From NCBI GenBank assembly GCA_024707365.1, contig JANPZV010000005.1, positions 682,001-746,000 on the forward strand: a stretch of 64,000 nucleotides of DNA, given 5' to 3'. A program made the translations under genes and the position numbers. The stretch's first letter is position 1. Each line of letters opens with the position of its first letter. The notes under the pieces are model-generated. The model saw nothing but the letters and a program-made list of their open reading frames with translations, was not told where the DNA came from and made no database searches. The stretch is from Terricaulis sp. GTDB lineage: Bacteria; Pseudomonadota; Alphaproteobacteria; Caulobacterales; Aquidulcibacteraceae. Below, in pieces: positions 8,976-17,571 of the stretch.

Positions 8976-9884
8976 TCAGCCTCGCGCAAGGCATTGCAGC
9001 GCGGCGTAGCCTTCTGCGCCATCGGCGGCGTCGAGTTCGCGCACCGCATCGGCGGCGTTGTCCACGGCGATGATGGAAACGCCCTCGCGCGCTGCGCTGG
9101 TGAAGGCGCCGCCCCGATTGGAGCCAAACACGCCGAGCCGCGCTTCGACGCCGCGCGCATTGAGCGCATCGATCAAAGCCGCATCCGGCGCGCCCGTGCC
9201 GATCCAGGCGACGATGCGCGAAAGATCGACCCCGCGCCGCTCAAGCGTTGCGATGTCGCCCACGCGCTCGATCGTGGTGTAGATCATCGCCCCCGGCGCC
9301 ACGCGCGCCAGCCGCGCCGCGCCGTCGACGCTATAGGTGATGAACACCACCCGGCCCATCGCGCCGGCGGCCACGACCTCGCGCGCCACGTCCTCATAGG
9401 AGACGCCGCGCTTCACATCGAGTTCGAGGATCGCGCGCCCATCGGCCCAATCCAGCGCTTCGCGCAAACTGGGCGCGCGGGCGCTAAGCGTGCGGCCGTT
9501 TTCATCGCGCAAGCTGAAGCTTTGGATTTGCGCGAGCGTGAGATCACGCACCGCGCCTTGGCCGGTGGTTGTCCGCTCCAGCGTATCGTCATGCATGAGG
9601 ATAAGGGCGCCATCGCGCGTGCGGGCGATATCGACCTCAAGAAACGCCGGCGTTGTGCGCACCGTGTTTTCAAGTGTCTCGATCGCGTTCTCGGCAAAGC
9701 CGGGCGCAGGCCCGCCGCGATGGGCGGAGACCACCGCCTCGCCGCTATCGCGCAGGCAATCGAAGAACGCCGGCAGCGAAGCGGGCGCGAGCGCATGGGC
9801 TTCCGGATCCTGCGCGCAGCAATCAACCGGATCATCGCACGCGCTGAGCATCAGCGCGGCGAAAACAAACAGCGCCGCCCTCAT
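8976..9884 (-). CDS. Glycerophosphodiester phosphodiesterase lipoprotein
   Basis: GDPD-family (TIM-barrel) phosphodiesterase, 302 aa. The signal sequence ends in a lipobox 'LSAC' (residues 13-16), so the mature protein should be lipid-anchored in the cell envelope. The active-site motif 'SAHRGG' is near residue 53, followed by 'EVDIARTRDG' and 'LMHDDTLERTT', which carry metal and substrate residues. The start overlaps the stop of the upstream dienelactone-hydrolase-like gene (ATGA), so the two are co-transcribed. The substrate may be glycerophosphodiesters from phospholipid turnover. Confidence 0.9.
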   Translation of the reverse strand: MRAALFVFAALMLSACDDPVDCCAQDPEAHALAPASLPAFFDCLRDSGEAVVSAHRGGPAPGFAENAIETLENTVRTTPAFLEVDIARTRDGALILMHDDTLERTTTGQGAVRDLTLAQIQSFSLRDENGRTLSARAPSLREALDWADGRAILELDVKRGVSYEDVAREVVAAGAMGRVVFITYSVDGAARLARVAPGAMIYTTIERVGDIATLERRGVDLSRIVAWIGTGAPDAALIDALNARGVEARLGVFGSNRGGAFTSAAREGVSIIAVDNAADAVRELDAADGAEGYAALQCLARG

Positions 9885-10570
9885 GCCAGGGTTTCATTCA
9901 GGAAGGCGATGGTGCGGCCGTCGGCCAGCTGCTTGGCGGCTTCGTCATAGTGCGCGCCGCCTTCGCGGGTGAAGGCGTGATCCTGCTCGGCGTATTCGTA
10001 GATGGTGACGAGCGGATTGGGCTTAAGCGTCTCGCGGATGGTGTTGAGCGCCTCCACCGGGATGAAGCCATCCTTCATCGGGTTGTGCAGCAGCACCGGC
10101 TTCTTGATGCCCGCAGCTTCATCAAGCGCAGTGTGGATGCCCCCGCCATGATAGGCCACCGAGGCGTCGGCATCGGTTCGGCAGGCGGCGAGGAACGCCA
10201 GATACCCGCCCATGCAATAGCCGAGCACGCCCACCTTGGAGGCGCCCATGCTGCGGGCGGCGGTGATGGCCGCCTGCACGTCGGTCACCGCCGCGTTTTT
10301 GTCGAGCGCATTCATGTAGTCGATGGCCTGCTTCCACTCGGCCTCGGTCTGATCGGTGATGTCGATGTCCTTGCCGACGCGCCAGAACAGATCCGGCGCG
10401 ATGGCGAGATAACCCTCGCGCGCCAGCCAATCGGCCTTGCCGCGCATCACCGCGTTCACGCCGAAAATCTCCTGCACGGCGACCACCGCCGCCTTGGGGG
10501 TTCCGGCCGGGCGGGCCACGTAGGCGCGGAAGGGCCCATCCGGCCCCGCGATTTCGATCCACTCACCCAT
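9881..10570 (-). CDS. Dienelactone hydrolase family protein
   Basis: Alpha/beta hydrolase of 229 aa. The nucleophile elbow 'GYCMGG' provides Cys, the 'KDGFIP' segment the Asp and 'DHAF' the His, giving the Cys-His-Asp triad of dienelactone hydrolases. The N-terminal 'VAVQEIFGVN' is also typical. There is no signal peptide, so it is cytoplasmic. The true substrate is unknown, because members outside chlorocatechol pathways often have other ester substrates. Confidence 0.9.
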   Translation of the reverse strand: MGEWIEIAGPDGPFRAYVARPAGTPKAAVVAVQEIFGVNAVMRGKADWLAREGYLAIAPDLFWRVGKDIDITDQTEAEWKQAIDYMNALDKNAAVTDVQAAITAARSMGASKVGVLGYCMGGYLAFLAACRTDADASVAYHGGGIHTALDEAAGIKKPVLLHNPMKDGFIPVEALNTIRETLKPNPLVTIYEYAEQDHAFTREGGAHYDEAAKQLADGRTIAFLNETLA

Positions 10571-10650
10571 GTTCGGCTCCTTGCTGTCTCAAACGGTCGG
10601 CGCGCGTTATAGACGCGGAAGGCGACAAACGCGCGAGAGGAATTGGGCCG

Positions 10651-10902
10651 ATGAAGTTCACCGTCAATGTCGAGTGCAGCCCCGAGGAAGCCCGCCGCTT
10701 CATGGGGCTGCCGGATGTCACCCCGATCAACGAAGCGTTGGTCTCGGAGATGGGCAAGCGCATGGAGAAGAACCTCGCGCTGATGAGCGGGGAATCCATG
10801 ATGCAGTCGTGGATGAGCGTGGGTACGCAGGCCCAGGACGCCTTCGTGAAGCTGATGACGGCAGGGGCCGCGGGCGCCGCGGCTTCACGTGAAAAGCCCT
10901 AA
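10651..10902 (+). CDS. Small conserved protein, DUF6489-like
   Basis: An 83-aa protein beginning 'MKFTVNVECSPEEARRFMGL' followed by 'PDVTPINEALV'. This pattern recurs in small alphaproteobacterial proteins of unknown function (family name recalled, not searched). It is helical, Met-rich in the middle ('MSGESMMQSWMS') and ends in an Ala-rich tail. It is divergent from the hydrolase operon and 20 bp upstream of mnmE. A parS-like site overlaps its 3' end. Confidence 0.8.
   Translation: MKFTVNVECSPEEARRFMGLPDVTPINEALVSEMGKRMEKNLALMSGESMMQSWMSVGTQAQDAFVKLMTAGAAGAAASREKP
10884..10893. promoter_or_regulatory. parS-like site 1 (core TTCACGTGAA)
   Basis: The perfect 10-bp core of the ParB target GTTTCACGTGAAAC, inside the last codons of the small gene upstream of mnmE. 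The outer bases differ. Its place within 4 kb of parAB and other near-sites suggests a centromere element. Confidence 0.55.
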
Positions 10903-10915
10903 CCAGGCTTGAGAC

Positions 10916-10929
10916 TTTTCACATGAAAC
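10916..10929. promoter_or_regulatory. parS-like site 2 (TTTTCACATGAAAC)
   Basis: Two mismatches from GTTTCACGTGAAAC. It overlaps the mnmE start codon. It is weaker than site 1 but only 32 bp away. Confidence 0.4.
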
Positions 10930-12272
10930 CCGAGACGATCATCGCGCTGGCCAGCGGCGCGGGCCGGGCAGGCGTGGCGGTGATCCGCCTCTCCGGCCCC
11001 GCCTCCGCCGCCGTGCTCGAGGCGCTGAGCGGGGCTGGCCTGCCCGGCCCACGCCAAGCGAGCTTGCGCGCCCTATCCGACCCGCGCAGCGGCGGGGCGC
11101 TGGATGACGCGCTCGCGCTCTGGTTTCCCGGCCCCGCCAGTTTCACCGGCGAGGACGTGGCCGAACTGCATGTGCATGGCGGGCCGGCGGTGATCGCGGC
11201 GGTGATCGATGCGGCGCTGAGCGTGCCCGGCGTGCGCCCAGCCGAGCCCGGCGAGTACACCCGCCGCGCCTTCGAGCACGGCAAGCTCGATCTGGCCGAA
11301 GCCGAGGGCCTTGCCGACCTGGTGGACGCCGAAACCGAAGGCCAGCGCGCCCAAGCGCTGCGCCAGCGGCGCGGGGCTCTGAGCGGGCTCTATGAGGGCT
11401 GGCGGGGCCGCCTGATCGAAGCCGCCGCCCTGATCGAAGCCGAGATCGATTTCCCGGACGAGGATCTGCCGGGGGCGTTGGCGCAGCGGGCCGGGCCGCT
11501 GCTGGAGGCGCTGGCCGACGACATGGCCCGCCATCTCGATGACGCCCATCGCGGCGAGCGGGTGCGCGACGGCTTCCGCATCGCCATCATCGGGCCTCCG
11601 AACGCCGGCAAGTCGAGCTTGTTGAACACGCTGGCCCGGCGCGAGGCGGCGATCGTCTCCGACATCCCCGGCACCACGCGCGACGTGGTGGAGGTGCGCC
11701 TCACGCTGGCGGGCTTCCCGGTCTGGATCGCGGATACGGCGGGCCTGCGGGAAGCGGCCGATGCGATCGAGGCCGAAGGCGTGCGCCGGGCGCTGGCGCG
11801 GGCCGAGGAGGCGGATCTGCGGATCGGGGTGGTGGAGGCGGAGGCGGCGATCCCTGGCTCCGTTCGCGCCATGCTCGGGCCGAGCGATCTGCTGGTGCGA
11901 TCCAAGCTCGATCTCCTCGGGCCGCCGGCGTCTCGCCAGGAGACTCGGGAGCCTGCCGGCGAGACGCCGGCGGTCCAAGTAAGCGCGGCCACCGGCGAGG
12001 GCGTGGCCGAACTGGAAGCCCTGCTCGCCGCGCGCGTGGCCGATGCGCTCGGCGCCGAGGAGGCGCCGGCGCTGACGCGGGCGCGGCATCGGCGGCTGGT
12101 GGAGGCGGCGCGGGCGGCGCTTTTGCGCGCGATCCCTGCTCTTGATTTTGGCGCGGAATTGGCGGCCGAAGATGTGCGCGCGGCGTCCGATCAGATCGGG
12201 CGTTTGACGGGGCGCATCGATGTTGAAGATCTGCTCGGCGAAATCTTCTCAAGCTTTTGCATCGGCAAATGA
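10923..12272 (+). CDS. mnmE: tRNA uridine-5-carboxymethylaminomethyl GTPase MnmE
   Basis: With MnmG it modifies U34 of certain tRNAs. The 449-aa protein has an N-terminal folate-binding domain, G1 'GPPNAGKSSLLN' near residue 223, G2 'DIPGTTRDVVE', G3 'DTAG', a G4-like 'RSKLD' in place of NKxD, and the essential C-terminal 'CIGK' (Cys three residues from the new end). Between G4 and 'VSAATGEGV' is an insert encoded by a long DNA palindrome (11919-11975). mnmG follows after 262 bp. Confidence 0.95.
   Translation: MKPETIIALASGAGRAGVAVIRLSGPASAAVLEALSGAGLPGPRQASLRALSDPRSGGALDDALALWFPGPASFTGEDVAELHVHGGPAVIAAVIDAALSVPGVRPAEPGEYTRRAFEHGKLDLAEAEGLADLVDAETEGQRAQALRQRRGALSGLYEGWRGRLIEAAALIEAEIDFPDEDLPGALAQRAGPLLEALADDMARHLDDAHRGERVRDGFRIAIIGPPNAGKSSLLNTLARREAAIVSDIPGTTRDVVEVRLTLAGFPVWIADTAGLREAADAIEAEGVRRALARAEEADLRIGVVEAEAAIPGSVRAMLGPSDLLVRSKLDLLGPPASRQETREPAGETPAVQVSAATGEGVAELEALLAARVADALGAEEAPALTRARHRRLVEAARAALLRAIPALDFGAELAAEDVRAASDQIGRLTGRIDVEDLLGEIFSSFCIGK
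11919..11975. repeat. GC-rich palindromic element inside mnmE
   Basis: Arms containing CCGCCGGCGTCTCGCC face each other at about 11922-11937 and 11957-11974, with AGG/CCT extensions. The central 'agactcggga' forms the loop. It encodes a Pro/Arg/Glu-rich insert in the variable loop between G4 and G5 and keeps the reading frame. This looks like a REP-type palindrome captured in a coding region. Confidence 0.7.
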
Positions 12273-12302
12273 GCACGCGTGAAAACCCGCATGGAATGGG
12301 CT

Positions 12303-12316
12303 GTTTCATGCGAAAC
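12303..12316. promoter_or_regulatory. parS-like site 3 (GTTTCATGCGAAAC)
   Basis: Two mismatches from GTTTCACGTGAAAC, both in the centre, with perfect outer arms. It lies in the mnmE-mnmG gap. Confidence 0.45.
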
Positions 12317-12336
12317 GTCTGAACGCGCGTTAGCGA

Positions 12337-12350
12337 GTTTCGCGTGAAAA
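12337..12350. promoter_or_regulatory. parS-like site 4 (GTTTCGCGTGAAAA)
   Basis: Two mismatches from the consensus, 34 bp from the previous site. The close spacing resembles ParB site clusters. Confidence 0.4.
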
Positions 12351-12357
12351 CACTCAC

Positions 12358-12486
12358 TCATTCCCGAATGCGCGAAGCGCATTCCGGGGCCCATAAACAC
12401 TCGTGTTTGAACGCGCCGCTTGAATGCCGATCATTTGCGGTTATGGGTCCCGGGCTCGATGCTGCGCATCGCCCCGGGAATGGGTG
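12358..12486. repeat. Composite double-hairpin repeat, copy 1
   Basis: Two GC-rich hairpins flank a spacer. The first is GAATGCGC-GAA-GCGCATTC inside a CCC..GGG frame (12362-12391). The second is around CGGGCTCGATG/CATCGCCCCG (12448-12484). Between them is AAACAC-TC-GTGTTT. The outer 'cccat/atggg' borders and layout match the element at 37108-37210, so it is probably a dispersed BIME-like repeat. It fills most of the 262-bp mnmE-mnmG gap. Confidence 0.7.
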
Positions 12487-12534
12487 CGTGTGTGTCCGTG
12501 ACGCGCCCGCGCGCTTCCTATATGAAGCGGGAAA

Positions 12535-14413
12535 ATGAGCTCAGAGCGCACCTTCGACGTCATCGTCATCGGCGGCGGCCATGCCGGCTGCGAGGCCGCG
12601 GCCGCTTCCGCGCGGCTGGGCGCGCGCACGCTGCTCTTGACGCACAAGCGCGAGACGATCGGGGAAATGAGCTGCAACCCGGCCATTGGCGGGCTGGGCA
12701 AAGGGCACCTGGTTCGGGAGATCGACGCGCTCGATGGCGTGATGGCCCGCGTGGCGGATGCGGCGGGCATCCAGTTCCGGCTGCTCAACCGCTCCAAGGG
12801 CCCCGCCGTGCGCGGGCCGCGCGCGCAGGCGGATCGGAAGCTTTATCGGGAGGCGATGCAGGCGGCTTTGGCGGCGCAGCCGAACCTGACGATCATCGCG
12901 GCGGCGGTGGAGGATCTCATCCTCGACCCCCTGATTACAAATCAGGTGCTTGGGGTTGTTGCTGGCGATGGCCGCGAATTCCGTGCGCCCCGCATCGTGC
13001 TCACCACCGGCACCTTCCTGAAAGGCCTCATCCATATCGGCGACAAGCGCATCCCGGCGGGCCGCCATGGCGAGGCGCCGGCGATTGGGCTTTCGGATCG
13101 CTTGTACGGCGCGGGTTTCGCCATGGGCCGGCTCAAGACCGGCACGCCGGCGCGGCTGCAATCCTCCTCAATCGATTGGGCCTCGCTGGAGAAGCAATAT
13201 GCCGATGACGAGCCTTCACCGTTCTCGTTCCTGACGGTGAAGATCACCAACCGCCAGGTGGCCTGCGGCGTCACCTACACGAACGCCGAAACGCATCGGA
13301 TCATCGAGCAATCGCTCACCAAGTCCGCCGTCTATTCCGGCGCGATCCAGGGGCGGGGGCCGCGCTACTGCCCTTCGATCGAGGATAAGGTTGTCCGCTT
13401 CGCGGATAAATCCGCGCACCAGGTTTTTCTCGAACCCGAGGGTTTGGACGACGACACCGTTTATCCGAACGGCATCAGCACCTCGCTGCCGGAGGACGTG
13501 CAGGAAGAATTCATCCGCACCATTCCGGGGCTCGAGAACGTCGTCATCAAACGCCACGCCTATCGCGATCGAGTATGATTACGTCGATCCGCGCGAGCTT
13601 TTGCCGACGCTCGAAACCAAACGCATTCGCGGGCTTTATCTCGCTGGCCAGATCAACGGCACGACCGGCTATGAGGAAGCCGCCGCGCAAGGGCTGATCG
13701 CCGGCCTCAACGCCGCGCGCGCGGCGGGCGATGGCGCCCCGTTCGAGATCACGCGCGCTGAAGGCTATATCGGCGTGATGATCGATGATCTCGTGACGCG
13801 CGGCGTCACCGAGCCCTATCGCATGTTCACCTCGCGCGCGGAGTATCGCTTGAGCCTGCGCGCCGATAACGCCGATCAGCGGCTGACGCCGAAGGGCGTT
13901 GAGCTTGGCTGCGTGGGCACGGAACGCGCGCGCAAATTCGCCGATAAAATGCGGGAAATCGAAGCGGCGCGGGCTTTGGCGAAAACGCTGCAAATGACGC
14001 CGACGCAAGCGCAGGCCCAGGGGCTCACAGTCAATCAGGATGGCGCGCGGCGCGATGCGCTGCAGCTCTTGGCGTATCCGTCGATCAGCTACGATCAGCT
14101 CGCCGCGATCTGGCCCGAGCTTGGCGCGCTGCCTAAGCAAGCGCGCGAGCAGCTTGAGATTGACGCGATGTATGCCGGTTATCTTGAGCGCCAGGCGCTC
14201 GATGTCGCTGCGTTCAAACGCGACGAGGATTTGCGGCTTTCGCCCGATCTCGATTACGGCGCGGTGGGCGGGCTTTCCAATGAGGTGCGCGAGAAGCTGC
14301 GCGCGGCAAAGCCCGTCACACTCGGCCAGGCCTCGCGCATCGAAGGCGTCACCCCCGGCGCGCTGACGGCGCTGCTGGCGCATGTGAAGCGGGCTGAGAG
14401 GAAGCGGGCTTGA
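12535..14413 (+). CDS. mnmG: tRNA uridine-5-carboxymethylaminomethyl protein MnmG (frameshifted)
   Basis: FAD-dependent partner of MnmE in tRNA wobble uridine modification. The N-terminus has '[12 protein letters not shown]' (FAD) and '[19 protein letters not shown]', then '[11 protein letters not shown]' and '[11 protein letters not shown]'. At about 13564 one extra base breaks '...VIKRHAY'. The next frame resumes '[19 protein letters not shown]' and continues through '[17 protein letters not shown]' to the end. The corrected length is about 625 aa, the family norm. The site is not a homopolymer but the shift is a single base. Confidence 0.93.
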
Positions 14414-14751
14414 TGCGCGACACGCTGTTTCTGATCCGCGCGCCGTTCGAGGATATGGGCGCCAAGTGGTTCTGCAATGATTGCGCGACGATGGAGGGCG
14501 TGCTGCTGGCCAACCCGCAATGGGGCCGGGCCATCGATGTGCGCCGCCTGCCATACCCAAAGCCGCGCCATGAGATCATCGCCCTGATCGGGGAGGAGAA
14601 CCAATCCATGCCGGTGCTGGTGATCGCGGACGCCGCCAAGGCTCCGATCCAGGCCGACCGCACGGCGCTGGGCCGGGCCTTCCTGACCAAGCCCAAGGAA
14701 ATCGCCCGCTACCTGGCGGCCGCCTATGGCGGGGCGGGGCCGCACCCGTGA
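14413..14751 (+). CDS. DUF3088 domain protein
   Basis: A 112-aa protein whose ATG overlaps the mnmG stop by one base. 'FCNDCATMEGVL' gives a CxxC pair near residue 24. 'VRRLPYPKPRHEIIALIGE' and 'ENQSMPVLVI' are as expected of DUF3088, which is thioredoxin-fold-like (family recalled, not searched). The biochemical role is unknown. Coupling to mnmG may mean only shared expression. Confidence 0.82.
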   Translation: MRDTLFLIRAPFEDMGAKWFCNDCATMEGVLLANPQWGRAIDVRRLPYPKPRHEIIALIGEENQSMPVLVIADAAKAPIQADRTALGRAFLTKPKEIARYLAAAYGGAGPHP

Positions 14752-14768
14752 GCATTGGTCAGCCAAAT

Positions 14769-14875
14769 CCTCCCCCGCTTGCGGGGGAGGTGTCGCCGCA
14801 GGCGACGGAGGGGGAAGCGGGTGACGCCTCCCTCAGCCTCGCTTTGCTCGGCAGCTCCCCCGCAGGCGGGGGAGC
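14769..14875. repeat. Triple-hairpin GC-rich repeat
   Basis: CCTCCCCCGC-TT-GCGGGGGAGG (14769-14790), GTCGCC-GCA-GGCGAC (14792-14806) and GCTCCCCC-GCAG-GCGGGGGAGC (14854-14875) fill the gap before rsmG. Elements of this look are common in intergenic DNA of alphaproteobacteria. It could also act as a transcript-stabilising or terminating structure. Confidence 0.75.
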
Positions 14876-14881
14876 AAAACC

Positions 14882-15517
14882 GTGAGCTACGGGCCTGACG
14901 AATTCCAGCGCGACCTGGGCTTCCCCGTTTCGCGTGAAACAATCGCCCGGTTGGAGATCCACCTTCGCCTGTTGCGTGAATGGTCGGAGCGGATGAATCT
15001 GGTCGGCCCCAAGGAGCTGGAGGCCTTCTGGCCGCGCCATGCGCTGGATAGCGCGCAGCTGATGAAACTCGCCCCAGAGGCGAAAAGCTGGGTGGATCTG
15101 GGTTCCGGCGCTGGGTTCCCGGCGCTGGTGGTGGCGGCGTTCCTGGCGGAGACGCCCGGCGCGAGCATGCACCTGGTTGAATCCACCGGCAAAAAGGCCG
15201 CCTTCCTGCGGGCGGTGGCCGAGGAGGCGGGGCTGCCGGTTACGGTATTCAATGAGCGGATCGAGGCGTTCGGCGCAGGCCAGCGCCAGTATGACGTGGT
15301 TACCGCGCGTGCTTTGGCTCCCTTGCCGCGACTCATCGCCTATGCGAAGCCGATTCTGGATCGCGGCGCGATCGGGCTCTTCCATAAAGGCGCTGATTTA
15401 GACGCCGAGCTCGCCGCCGCGAACAGCGCTCTTAAAGGTGGGGCGTTTCGGGCAGACGTGCTGGAGAGCCTGAGCGATCCGCGCGGCCGCATTGTTCGCA
15501 TCACAAAGGCCGCGTGA
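14882..15517 (+). CDS. rsmG: 16S rRNA (guanine-527-N7) methyltransferase RsmG
   Basis: SAM-dependent methyltransferase of 16S rRNA G527 (GidB). The 211-aa protein has 'NLVGPKELEAFWPRHALDSA', the SAM motif 'WVDLGSGAGFPALVVA', and 'HLVESTGKKAAFLR'. The start is GTG at 14882, 6 bp after the last hairpin of the repeat. Codons 16-20 ('VSRET') encode a parS-like site, a feature known from other bacteria where parS lies in rsmG. It is the usual gene upstream of parA. Confidence 0.95.
   Translation: MSYGPDEFQRDLGFPVSRETIARLEIHLRLLREWSERMNLVGPKELEAFWPRHALDSAQLMKLAPEAKSWVDLGSGAGFPALVVAAFLAETPGASMHLVESTGKKAAFLRAVAEEAGLPVTVFNERIEAFGAGQRQYDVVTARALAPLPRLIAYAKPILDRGAIGLFHKGADLDAELAAANSALKGGAFRADVLESLSDPRGRIVRITKAA
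14927..14940. promoter_or_regulatory. parS-like site 5 in rsmG (GTTTCGCGTGAAAC)
   Basis: One mismatch from the palindromic consensus GTTTCACGTGAAAC, the best 14-bp match in the window. It lies 0.6 kb upstream of parA. ParB binding here is inferred from the motif. Confidence 0.65.
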
Positions 15518-15550
15518 TCGTTCGCTGGCTCCGAAAAGGAGTGGGACGAC

Positions 15551-16338
15551 ATGCGTGTTCTGGCGATCGCCAACCAGAAGGGTGGCGTAGGCAAAACCAC
15601 AACGGCCATCAATCTCGGCACGGCGCTCGCCGCCGCCGGCAAGCGCGTGCTGATCTTCGATACAGACCCGCAAGGCAACGCCTCCACCGGCATCGACATC
15701 CATCCCGATGATCGCGCCGTCACGAGCTATGACGTCTTGGTGGCGCATCATCCTTTGTCGAAAGCAGTGATGCCGACCAAGGTGCCGAACCTCTTCATCA
15801 CGCCGGGCGATGCGCAGCTCTCTGGCGTTGAAGGCGAACTGATGGGCGAAGCGCAGCCGCAATTTTTTCTGCGCAACGCGATCGAACAATTCCGCGCGGA
15901 ATCTTCGCTCGCCATCGATTACATCCTGATCGATTGCCCGCCTTCGCTGAACATTCTCACCGTGAACGCGCTCACCGCGAGCGATGGAATTTTGGTGCCG
16001 TTGCAAACGGAATTCTTTGCGCTTGAAGGGCTCGCGCAATTGCTGGCCACGGTGAATGCCGTGAAGGTGAACCTCAATCCGACGCTGGATATCAAGGCGT
16101 GGTGCTCACCATGTTCGACAAGCGCACATCGCTTTCCGAACAAGTCGCGCAAGAGGTGAGGGCGCATTTCCCGGATAAAGTCTATGAGACGGTGATCCCG
16201 CGCAATGTGCGCATCAGCGAGGCGCCAAGCCATGGCTTGCCTGCGATCATCTATGATCAGAACGCCGCTGGTTCAAAAGCGTACATCAATCTTGCGAAAG
16301 AGATGATCGAACGGGAGCGTTTGTTGAACGCAGCTTAA
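15551..16338 (+). CDS. parA: Chromosome partitioning ATPase ParA (frameshifted)
   Basis: Deviant Walker ATPase that moves ParB-parS complexes. '[17 protein letters not shown]' (residues 7-23), '[10 protein letters not shown]' and 'IDCPPSLN' are the defining motifs. The ribosome site is AAAGGAG at 15536. At 16096-16097 a G is missing. Adding it gives '[20 protein letters not shown]' and the end '...[14 protein letters not shown]', about 262 aa. ParA and ParB genes are separated by 90 bp. The same indel pattern in other essential genes indicates a sequencing error. Confidence 0.93.
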
Positions 16339-16428
16339 GTTATCCAGGGAAATTTTTACCGGTGGGTAAGACCTGCCTAGCGAATACTTAAGCATACCGA
16401 ATCGGGTCGGGCGACGGAGTGACGGGCG

Positions 16429-17517
16429 ATGAGCGAGATGAGACGGGGTTTAGGGCGCGGGCTTTCAGCGTTGCTGGGCGAGCCTGTCCGCACCGAGCCG
16501 CCCCAGCCGGCCAATACTTGGACCCAGCCGCAGCCGCGCCCTGAAGCGCGCGAGCCGATCGAGCCGCCGCGCAACGTGTTCGAGCTGCCGATCTCCAATC
16601 CGCAGCAACCTCCGGCCCCTGCGCCCGAGCCGGCGCCGGTTGCGCAAGCCGCGCCGCCGCCGGCTGAGCCGCCGAAGCCGATCCAGCAGGCGCCCGCGCC
16701 GGCCGCCGCCGCCGTCGTTGAAGCCAGCGGGCCGCGCTCGATCCCGATCGATCTGGTGCAGCGCAATCCCGGCCAGCCGCGTAAGCATTTCGATGAAGCC
16801 GATCTCTCCGATCTGGCCTCCTCGATCAAAACCCATGGCGTGCTGCAGCCGATCCTGGTGCGCCCGATTGCGGGTGGGCGGTTTGAGATCGTCGCCGGCG
16901 AGCGACGCTGGCGCGCCGCGCAGCGCGCGGGCCTGCATGCGATCCCGGCGGTGGTGCGTGATCTCAACGAGGTTGAGGTTGTTGAGATCGCCATCGTTGA
17001 GAACGTGCAGCGCACCGACCTCAACCCGATCGAAGAAGCGCAAGGCTTCCAAGCGCTGATCGATCGCTTCGGCCGCACGCAGGAAGAGATCGCCGAGGCT
17101 GTCGGCAAATCGCGCCCGCACATCGCCAACATGCTGCGGCTGCTGAAACTGCCGGACGACATCCAGGAAATGGTGCGCGACGGGCGGCTTTCGTCCGGCC
17201 ATGCGCGCGCGATCCTGACAGCGCCGGATTCCCATGGCCTGGCCATGAAGGCGATCAGCGAGGGGCTTTCGGTCCGCGAAGTCGAGCGCCTGGCTCAGCA
17301 AGCCAAGGACGAAAAGCACGGCCCGCGCACCACGCCCGCAGCGCAAGCGGCGGCGGCGAAAAGCGCCGACACCCGCGCGCTGGAGCAATCGCTCTCCAAC
17401 GCGCTGGGGCTCGATGTGGTGATCGCCGAGAAGGGCGAAGCGGGGGAGGTGAAGATCTCCTACAAATCGCTCGCCCAGCTCGATGAGGTGATCCGCCGGC
17501 TGCGCGGGGGCTTCTAA
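16429..17517 (+). CDS. parB: Chromosome partitioning protein ParB
   Basis: CTP-dependent DNA clamp that loads at parS. The 362 aa begin with the ParA-interacting 'RRGLGRGLSALLG', followed by a long Pro/Ala linker (residues 25-100). The catalytic CTPase boxes are 'VAGERRWRAAQ' and 'IVENVQRTDLNPIEEA'. A helix-turn-helix follows around 'TQEEIAEAVGKSRPHIANML', then the C-terminal dimerisation domain. The linker is long but normal for Caulobacter-type ParB. Confidence 0.96.
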   Translation: MSEMRRGLGRGLSALLGEPVRTEPPQPANTWTQPQPRPEAREPIEPPRNVFELPISNPQQPPAPAPEPAPVAQAAPPPAEPPKPIQQAPAPAAAAVVEASGPRSIPIDLVQRNPGQPRKHFDEADLSDLASSIKTHGVLQPILVRPIAGGRFEIVAGERRWRAAQRAGLHAIPAVVRDLNEVEVVEIAIVENVQRTDLNPIEEAQGFQALIDRFGRTQEEIAEAVGKSRPHIANMLRLLKLPDDIQEMVRDGRLSSGHARAILTAPDSHGLAMKAISEGLSVREVERLAQQAKDEKHGPRTTPAAQAAAAKSADTRALEQSLSNALGLDVVIAEKGEAGEVKISYKSLAQLDEVIRRLRGGF

Positions 17518-17571
17518 GCCCTTCGCGCGCGCCCGATTGCATCGGGGCCAAAGCCGCGCTCCATTGCGCGG

